A stretch of DNA of 10,550 nt from Clostridiaceae bacterium (GCA_012729935.1 JAAYBY010000001.1:1-10550); one strand, 5' to 3'; positions 1 to 5,915 are shown, numbered from the stretch's first letter. Numbers and translations: made by a program. The notes: generated by a model not told the origin, from the sequence alone.

Positions 1-420
1 AAAACCGCCTGCCTTGCCGGGCTGTCCGGTGTCGGGAAATCAACGCTCCTCAACCGGTTGATGAACGATTCTGTCATGCCGGTCAGTGCGGTCAGCAAGC
101 GAATCGGACGAGGCCGCCATACAACCCGCGAGGTTGTTTTCTTTCCCTGTTGCGGCGGTTATCTGGCGGACACACCCGGATTCAGTACACTGAGTCTGGA
201 GGATGTCGGCATCCGACCGGATGACATTGTTCTTGGATATCCGGAGATGGATAATCTGACAGGTCAATGCCGCTTCAATAACTGCCGGCATATCGGCGAA
301 CCAGGCTGTGCTGTTGACCGGACAGTGATCCATGCAGATCGTCTGAAGCGATATCGGGCATTCAGGAAACAAATGGAAGAATACGAACAATGGCAAGAAC
401 CGCGATCAAGTCGCGTGTAA
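1..420 (+). CDS. rsgA: Ribosome small subunit-dependent GTPase A, C-terminal part (5' end outside window)
   Basis: RsgA (YjeQ/YloQ) is a circularly permuted GTPase that binds the 30S subunit late in assembly. The reading frame is open from base 1 and gives 139 residues. In order these show the P-loop GLSGVGKST (fragment residues 7-15), a switch I segment GRGRHTT (36-42), the G3 motif DTPG (57-60), and the family zinc knuckle C-x4-C-x-H-x5-C (C90, C95, H97, C103), followed by a charged C-terminal helix. The OB fold and the G4/G5 motifs, which precede the P-loop in this permuted family, must lie upstream. The stop is followed 17 bases later by rpe with its own strong ribosome binding site, so the two are probably cotranscribed. 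In many Bacillota the genes before rsgA are prpC and prkC (family knowledge, not visible here). The assignment is secure because the permuted GTPase plus this zinc motif is diagnostic. Confidence 0.95.
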   Translation, partial: KTACLAGLSGVGKSTLLNRLMNDSVMPVSAVSKRIGRGRHTTREVVFFPCCGGYLADTPGFSTLSLEDVGIRPDDIVLGYPEMDNLTGQCRFNNCRHIGEPGCAVDRTVIHADRLKRYRAFRKQMEEYEQWQEPRSSRV

Positions 421-424
421 ATAC

Positions 425-431
425 AAGGAGG
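425..431 (+). promoter_or_regulatory. Ribosome binding site of rpe
   Basis: AAGGAGG lies 6 bases before the ATG at 438. It decides the rpe start: the reading frame stays open back to an ATG at 390, but that codon is inside rsgA and lacks a Shine-Dalgarno sequence. Confidence 0.85.
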
Positions 432-437
432 TCAACT

Positions 438-1118
438 ATGTTACCCGGATATGAAGAAACGAAGAATCAGGTCTTAATCTGCCCGTCAATTTTATCTGCT
501 GATTTCACAGCACTCGCTGAATCAGTCGCTAAGATCGAACAGGCAGCGGATATCATCCATGTTGATGTGATGGATGGTCATTATGTTCCCAATATGTCCT
601 TCGGGATGCCGATTGTCTCAGCTCTGGCCCGCTGCAGCAAGCTCCCGCTTGATGTTCATCTGATGATCGAAAACCCGATTGACTGGATTGACGCATTTGC
701 CAAAGCAGGTGCGGACAGCATCGTCATTCATGCAGAGGCCACAATTCATCTGCAGCGCGGTCTGCAGATGATTCGTGATGCCGGCTGTACACCAGGTGTC
801 GCGCTCAACCCCGGAACGCCGCTTTCCGCGATCGAAGAGGTCCTGCCGTTCGTGGATCTGGTTCTTCTGATGACGGTGAACCCAGGTTATGGCGGGCAGG
901 ATTACATACCGGGAATGACGACCAAAATTCGTCGGATGCGCGAAATACTTGACCAACAGAAAAATCCCATCCATCTGCAGATTGACGGCGGACTGAAAAG
1001 CGGGAACATCAAAGAAAATGTGGCTGCTGGCGCGAACATGATCGTGGCAGGCAGTGCGGTATTCGGTCATCCGGATCCGGCGGAAGCAATCCGTGAGCTC
1101 AAACGATGCGCTCGCTAG
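438..1118 (+). CDS. rpe: Ribulose-phosphate 3-epimerase
   Basis: Interconverts D-ribulose 5-phosphate and D-xylulose 5-phosphate in the cytosolic pentose phosphate pathway. The protein is 226 residues, the usual size for this TIM barrel. Visible motifs are CPSILSADF (15-23), the metal and catalytic segment HVDVMDGHYVPN (from H41, with D43), DVHLMIENP (H74), NPGT, the phosphate-loop motif MTVNPGYGGQ, and IDGG with D183. H41, D43, H74 and D183 fit the expected metal ligands and acid/base aspartates. The start at 438 is chosen for its AAGGAGG box; an extension to 390 would add 16 residues that overlap rsgA and resemble nothing in the family. Its last 13 bases overlap thiN. The rsgA-rpe-thiN order is common in Bacillota. 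Confidence 0.96.
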   Translation: MLPGYEETKNQVLICPSILSADFTALAESVAKIEQAADIIHVDVMDGHYVPNMSFGMPIVSALARCSKLPLDVHLMIENPIDWIDAFAKAGADSIVIHAEATIHLQRGLQMIRDAGCTPGVALNPGTPLSAIEEVLPFVDLVLLMTVNPGYGGQDYIPGMTTKIRRMREILDQQKNPIHLQIDGGLKSGNIKENVAAGANMIVAGSAVFGHPDPAEAIRELKRCAR

Positions 1119-1786
1119 TTGTTCTGGCCGGACAAATTATTGATGATGAAGCGTGCCGTATTTGGCTTGAGGCAGCTGATGAAATTATCTGTGCCGACGG
1201 AGGTGCCCGTCATGTCAGGCGTATCGGCCTGAAACCGGATCTGCTGATCGGTGATATGGATTCGATCGATCAGCAGGATTTGAACTGGATTCAGGATGAG
1301 GATATCCCGATCATCCGGCATGCTGTCCGGAAAAACGAAACGGACGCAGAACTGGCATTTATCGAAACCATCCGGCATCAATCAGATCAGGCTGACGATG
1401 AAAATGAGATCATTGTGCTTGGCGCACTGGGAACACGGGCTGACCATGTGCTGGCAACCCAGTTGCTGGCTGCAAGTCTGGCGAAGCCGAATCGATTGTT
1501 TCTGCTGACGGACGGCGTCACCCTGATCTGGACACTGGTCGGCGGACAGACCCTGGCTTTAAATCCCTCGGAAACAGACCGTGCGTGGGCGGTTTCGGTA
1601 TCCGCAATAAGCGACACCATTGAAGGACTCACGTACCAGGGACTGGCCTATCCGCTGAAAGATGCGGTACTTAGCCGCGGAACAAGCCTTGGTGTCAGCA
1701 ATCAGCTGGCAGCAGGCGTCCGGCAGGCGACGATCCGGTTAAGAAAAGGTACTGCGCTGGTTGTTATGACACCAGCAGATGGATGA
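1106..1786 (+). CDS. thiN: Thiamine pyrophosphokinase
   Basis: Transfers pyrophosphate from ATP to thiamine to give thiamine diphosphate, the cofactor of transketolase and pyruvate-type enzymes. The protein is 226 residues, normal for the TPK family. Motifs: CADGGARHV (D31-G-G), the metal/ATP segment LLIGDMDS (D50, D52), RKNETDAELA with D80, the central LGALGTRADHVLA, and SRGTSLGVSNQL near the C-terminus in the thiamine-binding beta-sandwich domain. The ATG at 1106 lies inside the end of rpe (13-base overlap, different frame) and has no good Shine-Dalgarno sequence, which suggests translation coupled to termination of rpe. It makes biological sense beside rpe, since transketolase consumes xylulose 5-phosphate using this cofactor. 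It ends 9 bases before the stop of a convergent gene, with no evident terminator between them. Confidence 0.95.
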   Translation: MRSLVVLAGQIIDDEACRIWLEAADEIICADGGARHVRRIGLKPDLLIGDMDSIDQQDLNWIQDEDIPIIRHAVRKNETDAELAFIETIRHQSDQADDENEIIVLGALGTRADHVLATQLLAASLAKPNRLFLLTDGVTLIWTLVGGQTLALNPSETDRAWAVSVSAISDTIEGLTYQGLAYPLKDAVLSRGTSLGVSNQLAAGVRQATIRLRKGTALVVMTPADG

Positions 1787-1795
1787 ACGTTCCAT

Positions 1796-2971
1796 TCAAG
1801 ATAGACTGAATTCTCTGGCAACAGCCTGAAACGCTTTGGCAGAATTGCGGATTGTCTGTTCGCTGACTGCGAAGCAGAGCCGGACATATCCGGGAAACCA
1901 GAAAGCGCTTCCGGGAACCAGAAGAATCCGGTGACGCGCGCAGGCATTGGCAAAGGCGGTATCATCATCAATCGGGCTTCTGGGGAACAGGTAAAGGCCG
2001 CCGGCCGGTTTCTCAACGGTCCATCCCGCGTCACCTAATACAGTGAACAGCATGTCGCGCCGCTTTTCGTACTGATCGATCGCGACAACCGCGTCGATCG
2101 CCCGCTCAATGACACGCTGAAAAAGAGCTGGTGCGTTGACATAGCCCAGAATACGGTTGCAGTAGGTCGCTGATTGGCTGAGTAATTCACGATCCTCACA
2201 CCTTGGGCTGATGACGATGCTGCCGATTCGCTCGCCGGGTAAAGACAGCTGTTTGCTCCAGCTGGTACAGATGACTGCATTTTGAATGCAAGCCAATGTG
2301 GACGGCATGGTATTCCCGTCATAGACAAGATCTGCGTACGGCTCATCAGAAAGAACGTAAATAACCTGTTCCCGGCTTCGCAGTAAAACGTCCAGCGCCA
2401 GAAGTGTTTCTCTGGGGTAAATGACGCCGGATGGATTGTTGGGAGAGTTTATAATCAAAGCCTTGGTGCGCGGCGTGATGGCGCGTTCAATCGCATCCAG
2501 ATCCGGCAAGAGCGTCTGCGGGTTGTTTTTAACAACAACCGTCTGACCGCCATGATTATTGGTGTAGGACAAGTATTCAAAGAAAAAAGGTGCAAGCACG
2601 ATCACTTCATCACCGGGATCGAGCAGCGCTTTCAACATCACATTCAGCGCACCGGCGGCTCCCACTGTCATGCAGATATCGGATGCTTCAACCGCAAGAC
2701 CCGACAGGTTGCTATGATGTCGCGCAACCGTCTCGCGAACAGACAGCAGGCCGGCATTACTCATGTAGGCATGCAGACCGGGTTCGGGATTGTTGACCAG
2801 ATCTTTTAGAGCCTGCTGAACCTCATTCGGAGGCTCCAGATCGGGATTACCCAGACTAAAATCGAACACCTGGTCAGCACCGTACTGCTGTTTCAGGCGG
2901 TTGCCTTCTTCAAACATTTTTCTAATCAGCGAGCCGCGGCTCATCTGTTCAGCAATTTGATGAGAAATCAT
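1796..2971 (-). CDS. Pyridoxal-phosphate-dependent class I/II aminotransferase, substrate not determined
   Basis: A fold-type I PLP enzyme of the AspC/AlaT-like COG0436 group, 391 residues from the chosen start. Motifs: an N-terminal segment SLGNPDLEPP (39-48) that closes over the substrate, HAYMSNAGL, NSPNNPSGV (N175-V183) with the PLP-contacting asparagine, LSDEPYADL (D209 for the pyridine nitrogen, Y212), TSWSKQLSLPGERIG with Schiff-base lysine K240, and YVRLCFA with R364 expected to bind the substrate alpha-carboxylate. Upstream ATGs in frame at 2983 and 3025 exist, but the ATG at 2969-2971 has GGAGG five bases before it, so it is preferred. The specific amino donor cannot be read from sequence; aspartate, alanine or aromatic aminotransferase are all possible. 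It is the only minus-strand gene here, lying between two conserved plus-strand blocks. Confidence 0.9.
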   Translation of the reverse strand: MISHQIAEQMSRGSLIRKMFEEGNRLKQQYGADQVFDFSLGNPDLEPPNEVQQALKDLVNNPEPGLHAYMSNAGLLSVRETVARHHSNLSGLAVEASDICMTVGAAGALNVMLKALLDPGDEVIVLAPFFFEYLSYTNNHGGQTVVVKNNPQTLLPDLDAIERAITPRTKALIINSPNNPSGVIYPRETLLALDVLLRSREQVIYVLSDEPYADLVYDGNTMPSTLACIQNAVICTSWSKQLSLPGERIGSIVISPRCEDRELLSQSATYCNRILGYVNAPALFQRVIERAIDAVVAIDQYEKRRDMLFTVLGDAGWTVEKPAGGLYLFPRSPIDDDTAFANACARHRILLVPGSAFWFPGYVRLCFAVSEQTIRNSAKAFQAVAREFSLS

Positions 2972-2976
2972 GTCTG

Positions 2977-2981
2977 CCTCC
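2977..2981 (-). promoter_or_regulatory. Ribosome binding site deciding the aminotransferase start
   Basis: On the minus strand GGAGG sits five bases upstream of the ATG at 2969-2971. It overlaps the codons after the alternative ATG at 2983, so the shorter start is the better supported one. Confidence 0.7.
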
Positions 2982-2988
2982 ATAAAAT

Positions 2989-3004
2989 GCCGGATCAGAC
3001 CGGC
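2989..3004 (-). other. Small GC-rich hairpin in the aminotransferase 5' leader
   Basis: GCCGG-TCTGAT-CCGGC on the minus strand forms a 5-bp stem with a 6-base loop, followed by ATTTT and then the GGAGG ribosome binding site. The stem is short and the T-run is poor for an intrinsic terminator. It could act as a weak attenuator or influence access to the start, or be incidental. Confidence 0.35.
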
Positions 3005-3033
3005 TTTCTGGCAACACGATATCATAAAAAAGC

Positions 3034-3062
3034 TTGACAGACAAGAATCATCCCGTTACAAT
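3034..3062 (+). promoter_or_regulatory. Sigma-A (sigma-70 type) promoter for infC-rpmI-rplT
   Basis: A perfect -35 TTGACA (3034-3039) is separated by 17 bases from TACAAT (3057-3062), one mismatch from the -10 consensus. Predicted transcription start is near 3069. This leaves about 137 nt of leader before infC and fits strong constitutive expression of a translation operon limited downstream by attenuation. Confidence 0.88.
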
Positions 3063-3068
3063 ACTCAT

Positions 3069-3191
3069 GTTAACAAGCAGAAGCGTCCGCTTCTCACCTC
3101 AAGTGATGCGAAGAGGTTCATCGTGAACAAATAGGGTTATCAGCCCTGTTCAAGTGGAGCGGATGTCAGGCATCAGCTCATTTTTTATTTT
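3069..3191 (+). promoter_or_regulatory. L20-type autoregulatory leader of infC-rpmI-rplT
   Basis: The transcribed leader opens with a hairpin AGAAGC-GTCC-GCTTCT (3079-3094) followed by CACCT, which matches my recollection of the conserved core of the Bacillota L20 leader family (RF00558). Further pairings: GTTCA (3116-3120) with TGAAC (3124-3128), or alternatively TGAACA (3124-3129) with TGTTCA (3147-3152), enclosing GGG/CCC (3134-3136/3144-3146). It ends in an intrinsic terminator. In Bacillus subtilis, ribosomal protein L20 binds such a leader, which mimics its 23S rRNA site, and promotes premature termination. That mechanism is known for the family; here it is inferred from structure and gene order. 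Confidence 0.8.
3157..3191 (+). terminator. Intrinsic terminator / attenuator in the infC leader
   Basis: GAGC-g-GATGT (3157-3166) pairs with GGCATCaGCTC (3169-3179) as 4 bp, one G-A mismatch and about 5 bp including one G-U, followed by TTTTTTATTTT (3181-3191). It lies upstream of infC in the same transcript, so it must be conditional. Its left arm is also complementary to the 5' hairpin of the leader, giving a mutually exclusive antiterminator. Confidence 0.82.
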
Positions 3192-3205
3192 GGGGGTGTA
3201 TTCAT

Positions 3206-3730
3206 ATCGCAAACAAAAGTCGTGATCTTCTTATCAACGAACAGATCAGATTTCCAAAAGTTCGGTTAATTGATCAGGATGGCAGCATGGTTGGTGTTGT
3301 TGCCGTTCCGCAAGCTCAAAGAATGGCAGATGAACAAGGCCTTGATCTGGTTCTCATCAATGCACAGGCGGACAACCCGGTTTGTCGAATCATGGATTAC
3401 GGTAAATTCCAGTTCGAACAGGCCAAGAAAGAACGCGAAGCCAAAAAGAATCAGAAAGTAACCAGTGTCAAGGAAGTCAATTTCCGTCTGACGACAGAAG
3501 ACCACGATCTTGGATACAAAACTAAAAATGCCTGCCGGTTTCTCGCAGATGGTGATCGCGTCAAAGTCGTGATCCGATTCCGGGGACGCGAAATGGCGTA
3601 CACGAACCAGGGCTATGACGTCATGAAAAAATTTGCCCAGTCGTGTTCTGAGTTCGGCGAGGTCGACCGCCAGCCGCGCGTGGAAGGCCGCAACATGGTC
3701 ATGTTTCTCGCGCCGATAAAAAACAACTGA
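3206..3730 (+). CDS. infC: Translation initiation factor IF-3, apparent non-AUG start
   Basis: IF3 binds the 30S subunit, blocks premature 50S joining and proofreads the initiator codon. Homology runs upstream of the first in-frame ATG (3287): codons from 3215 read KSRDLLINEQIR, the standard IF3 N-terminus, so an ATG start would lose about 27 conserved residues. The only initiation candidates are ATC at 3206 and ATT at 3200, behind GGGGGTG (3192-3198). I choose ATC because its spacing from GGGGG is 9 bases (only 3 for ATT) and because the length (174 residues) and N-terminus line up with B. subtilis IF3; ATT is the alternative. The N-domain contains VRLIDQDGSMVGVV, a lysine-rich linker helix follows, and the C-domain contains VKEVNFR and VKVVIRFRGREM. 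Non-AUG starts in infC let IF3 repress its own translation (known in Escherichia coli). Confidence 0.93.
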   Translation: MANKSRDLLINEQIRFPKVRLIDQDGSMVGVVAVPQAQRMADEQGLDLVLINAQADNPVCRIMDYGKFQFEQAKKEREAKKNQKVTSVKEVNFRLTTEDHDLGYKTKNACRFLADGDRVKVVIRFRGREMAYTNQGYDVMKKFAQSCSEFGEVDRQPRVEGRNMVMFLAPIKNN

Positions 3731-3763
3731 TAAACGTTAAAACCATAACAGGAGGATAGGCAT

Positions 3764-3961
3764 ATGCCAAAGCAAAAATCACACAGCTCTTCAAAGAAAA
3801 GATATAAGATCACAGGAACCGGTAAAGTACTGCGTGCTCAGGCTTTTAAGAAACATATCCTGACCAAGAAGTCCACCAAGCGTAAACGCAACCTGCGTAA
3901 ATCGATTGTGGCTTCACCCGCTGATACGCGTGTCATCAAGCAGTTGATTCCGTACAAATAA
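3764..3961 (+). CDS. rpmI: 50S ribosomal protein L35
   Basis: A 65-residue, very basic protein, the usual length for bL35. It begins MPKQKSHSSSKKRYKITGTG, where the family pattern is PKxKTHxxxxKRFKxTGxGK, and contains KRKRNLRK in the middle and a conserved VIKQLIPYK tail. It is a structural protein of the large subunit. AGGAGG at 3750-3755 lies 8 bases before the ATG. The gene follows infC by 33 bases and precedes rplT by 43, the universal infC-rpmI-rplT order, so it should be cotranscribed and under the same L20 control. Confidence 0.97.
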   Translation: MPKQKSHSSSKKRYKITGTGKVLRAQAFKKHILTKKSTKRKRNLRKSIVASPADTRVIKQLIPYK

Positions 3962-4004
3962 GCCTGATTTTGATCGTAAACAGTATTAAACGGAGGATAG
4001 ATCG

Positions 4005-4358
4005 ATGTCGAGAGTAAAAAGGTCCATCAGGACGAGAGCCCGTCATAAGAAAGTACTCAATCAGGCGAAGGGGTATTTCGGGCATAAAAGCAAGTTGTTT
4101 AAAGTCGCCAACCAGCAGGTGATGAAATCACTCACCTACGCCTACCGTGACCGCCGGAACAAAAAGCGTGAATTCCGCAAGCTCTGGATCACACGGATTA
4201 ATGCAGCAGCCCGTTTGAACGGCCTGTCATACAGCCGTTTCATGAATGGCTTGAACCGCGCCCAGATCACACTGGATCGCAAAATGCTCGCGGATATTGC
4301 TGTCAGAGATCCTGCCGGTTTTGCTGAGCTCTGCGTTAAGGCAAAAGAAGCCTTATAA
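4005..4358 (+). CDS. rplT: 50S ribosomal protein L20
   Basis: A 117-residue basic protein that binds 23S rRNA early in 50S assembly and, in Bacillota, represses its own operon. Family features are the N-terminal arginine/lysine-rich extension with ARHKKVLNQAKGYFGHKSKL, then AYRDRRNKKREFRKLWITRI, NGLSYSRFMNGL and a helical C-terminal domain ending with DPAGFAELCVKAK. Length is typical. GGAGG at 3992-3996 gives 8-base spacing to the ATG. As the last gene of the operon it is the likely ligand of the leader at 3069-3191, closing the feedback loop. A stable hairpin follows the stop. Confidence 0.97.
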   Translation: MSRVKRSIRTRARHKKVLNQAKGYFGHKSKLFKVANQQVMKSLTYAYRDRRNKKREFRKLWITRINAAARLNGLSYSRFMNGLNRAQITLDRKMLADIAVRDPAGFAELCVKAKEAL

Positions 4359-4376
4359 ACAATCGTCAACAGGATT

Positions 4377-4388
4377 CGGGCTAGCCCG
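4377..4388. repeat. 12-base perfect palindrome after rplT
   Basis: CGGGCTAGCCCG is self-complementary over 12 bases, 18 bases past the rplT stop. In RNA it could make only a 4-bp stem with a CTAG loop. It stands 11 bases before the larger hairpin at 4400-4427. Role unknown; it could add to transcript-end structure or be a protein site. Confidence 0.5.
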
Positions 4389-4399
4389 TATCATACAGC

Positions 4400-4427
4400 C
4401 GAAAGGACGGGGTGACCCGTCCTTTCG
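4400..4427 (+). terminator. GUGA-capped 12-bp hairpin, likely 3' end or processing structure of the infC operon
   Basis: CGAAAGGACGGG pairs perfectly with CCCGTCCTTTCG across a GTGA loop (4412-4415), a GNRA-type tetraloop. It follows rplT by 41 bases and precedes the next gene by 22. There is no downstream T-run, so it is not a classical intrinsic terminator. It may be a partial terminator, an RNA 3'-end stabiliser or a processing site, allowing some read-through into the methyltransferase gene. Confidence 0.6.
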
Positions 4428-4449
4428 ACCATTGAAGCAGGAATGAATT

Positions 4450-5247
4450 GTGATCAGACGTATTGAAAGCCGAAAAAACCCGCAATTCAAACAATGGCTG
4501 GCGATCAGCCAGTCTGATTTGGGCCGCAAAAAAGGACTGGTCTTTCTGGAGGGACTGCGACTCTGTCAGGATGCTGCCGCTTCCGGTGTAACGATCGAGA
4601 CTGTGCTGCTGTCGGATCATGCCGGACCGCCCATTCAGACGTTTGCCGACTCTCTGACACAGGCGACGCATTATTGTCTGCCTGAGTCGCTTTTCCGAAC
4701 GCTTTGTGATACCAAAACACCACAGGGAATTGCCTTGCTCTGCGATGCGCCTGATTTGTCGCACTATCCGGAAAAGCCCAACCCAAACGGGTTATATCTC
4801 GTGGCTGACGGTATTTCTGACCCGGGTAATCTGGGCACGATGATCCGGACCGCTGATGCGTTTGCTTTTGACGCTGTGCTCATGACAGCCGGCAGTGTTT
4901 GGCCGATGCACGCGAAAGTCATCCGGGCAGCGATGGGTTCTGCCTTTCATCTGCCGCTGTACTGGTTCGAGTCCATTGAAGAAACGATTGATTGGCTGAA
5001 ATCGGGCGACATTCAGGTTATCGCGGCTGATATTGACGGTGCACAGCCCGTCTCGGATTTGCCGTCTGGCGGCGGCCGGGCGCTGATCATCGGCAGTGAG
5101 GCGCACGGCATCAGTCCTGTTGTCAGATCGCGTTCAGACCAGATCATCTGTATTCCGATGCCAGGCCGGGCTGAATCTTTAAATGCAGCTGTTGCAGCAG
5201 CTATTCTAAGTTATGCTATGATGGAGAAAAATCGCGAAATCCGATAG
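4450..5247 (+). CDS. SpoU/TrmH-family 23S rRNA 2'-O-ribose methyltransferase
   Basis: A SPOUT-class RNA methyltransferase using S-adenosylmethionine, 265 residues. The N-terminal ~100 residues form the SpoU substrate-binding domain (IESRKNPQFK, then KKGLVFLEGLRL). The catalytic domain has motif 1 DGISDPGNLGTMIRTADAF (N127, R133), motif 2 LIIGSEAHGIS (E217) and motif 3 IPMPGRAESLNAAVAAAI (N245), which build the trefoil knot. These match the RlmB/TrmH/YsgA group; the modified nucleotide cannot be told from sequence, so I give no symbol. The start is GTG at 4450, with only a weak AGGA (4439-4442) before it. B. subtilis also has a methyltransferase of this group (ysgA) downstream of infC-rpmI-rplT, so the neighbourhood is ordinary. 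The gene is followed after 45 bases by the potassium uptake genes. Confidence 0.92.
   Translation: MIRRIESRKNPQFKQWLAISQSDLGRKKGLVFLEGLRLCQDAAASGVTIETVLLSDHAGPPIQTFADSLTQATHYCLPESLFRTLCDTKTPQGIALLCDAPDLSHYPEKPNPNGLYLVADGISDPGNLGTMIRTADAFAFDAVLMTAGSVWPMHAKVIRAAMGSAFHLPLYWFESIEETIDWLKSGDIQVIAADIDGAQPVSDLPSGGGRALIIGSEAHGISPVVRSRSDQIICIPMPGRAESLNAAVAAAILSYAMMEKNREIR
5192..5222 (+). promoter_or_regulatory. Candidate extended -10 promoter inside the methyltransferase 3' end
   Basis: TTGCAG (5192-5197), a 19-base spacer and TATGAT (5217-5222), with the extended element TGC directly before the -10, lie at the end of the rRNA methyltransferase gene. This could start a separate transcript for the two RCK genes and the transporter, about 65 bases upstream of the first. 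It sits in coding sequence and the spacer is long, so the call is tentative. Confidence 0.35.
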
Positions 5248-5292
5248 GTGGTGCCGAATCCAATCGGTTCCTGTGCTTCGGAGGAGAGTAAC

Positions 5293-5910
5293 ATGCAAAT
5301 TGTCATTGTCGGTTGCGGAAAAGTCGGATCATTGCTGGCTTCGGTCTTGATTGATCGTGGCCACGATATTGTCATTGTAGAAAGTGACAGCCAGCTCCTT
5401 GAAAACGTTGAGAGTCTTGACTGCATCAAGATAACCGGTGTACCAATCGACCGGGATGTCCTGCGCCAGGCAGGGATTGAGAACGCAGATGTGCTGTGTA
5501 CGGTTACCCAGAATGATAATATCAATATCATGGTTGCTCAGATCGCACAGACGATCTTTCATGTTCCCAGGATTATTACACGTGTTTTCAATCCCCACAG
5601 CCGTCCGGTCTTCGAGAATCTGGGCCTGGATACCGTCTGCTCCACTGAGTTGACCGTCGATGCGTTTTTGACACAACTCGACGGGGAGAAGCCTGCCGGA
5701 CAACAGCCAGTATTCGGAAAGACCATTCAATATTCGCGAACTAAGCTGGATGAAGCGCTCCATGGCACAGCCATCGAAGATCTGGCCAGTGATTCCGGCA
5801 AGCTGATCATCGGTATTTTACGTAATGGTGAATTACTGCTGGCACAACCGGGTATCAAAGTTCAGCCGGGCGATGAACTGATTTTGGCCAATGCTGAGTC
5901 AGGGAGGTAA
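5293..5910 (+). CDS. TrkA/KtrA-family potassium uptake regulatory protein, single RCK (first of pair)
   Basis: A cytosolic regulator of conductance (RCK) of 205 residues that gates a TrkH/KtrB-type K+ transporter in response to nucleotide binding. A Rossmann TrkA_N domain opens with VIVGCGKVGSLLA (G7-x-G9-x-x-G12) and has acidic E30 at the end of strand 2. A TrkA_C domain covers roughly residues 130-205 (KLIIGILRNGELL, QPGDELILA). It is half the length of E. coli TrkA, which carries two such units. After strand 3 it reads TGVPIDRDVL where the partner has YDGDGTSIRLL. The start at 5293 is set by GGAGGAG at 5280-5286; the frame opens at a GTG (5248) directly after the methyltransferase stop, but those 15 residues are not family-like. 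The next gene begins 5 bases after its stop. Confidence 0.92.
   Translation: MQIVIVGCGKVGSLLASVLIDRGHDIVIVESDSQLLENVESLDCIKITGVPIDRDVLRQAGIENADVLCTVTQNDNINIMVAQIAQTIFHVPRIITRVFNPHSRPVFENLGLDTVCSTELTVDAFLTQLDGEKPAGQQPVFGKTIQYSRTKLDEALHGTAIEDLASDSGKLIIGILRNGELLLAQPGIKVQPGDELILANAESGR
5901..5907 (+). promoter_or_regulatory. Ribosome binding site deciding the start of the second RCK gene
   Basis: AGGGAGG lies 8 bases before ATG 5916 but only 2 before ATG 5910, which overlaps the preceding TAA. This favours 5916, giving the N-terminus MRIFIIGGGK. Confidence 0.7.
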
Positions 5911-5915
5911 TGATT

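Noticed and set aside
390..437. Upstream ATG extending rpe by 16 residues
   Set aside because: It lies inside rsgA, has no Shine-Dalgarno sequence, and the added residues are not like the family; the ATG at 438 has AAGGAGG.
1783..1795. GAACGTTC palindrome between thiN and the aminotransferase as a bidirectional terminator
   Set aside because: The 8-base palindrome does not extend into a useful stem and has no T-run on either side.
2071..2100. Cluster of GATCGATCGCG / GCGTCGATCG inverted repeats
   Set aside because: It falls within aminotransferase coding sequence that encodes an ordinary helical segment; no sign of an independent site.
2035..2346. 103-codon alternative minus-strand frame within the aminotransferase
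   Set aside because: It lies inside the aminotransferase coding sequence covering the PLP lysine region; it has no ribosome binding site and no motif.
3068..3127. 19-codon ORF in the infC leader starting at ATG 3068
   Set aside because: It begins at the predicted transcription start, so it has no room for a ribosome binding site, and it overlaps the structured L20-type leader. Coincidental.
3287..3730. infC starting at the first ATG
   Set aside because: This would remove conserved N-terminal IF3 sequence (LLINEQIR, VRLIDQDG) encoded upstream, and no ribosome binding site precedes 3287.
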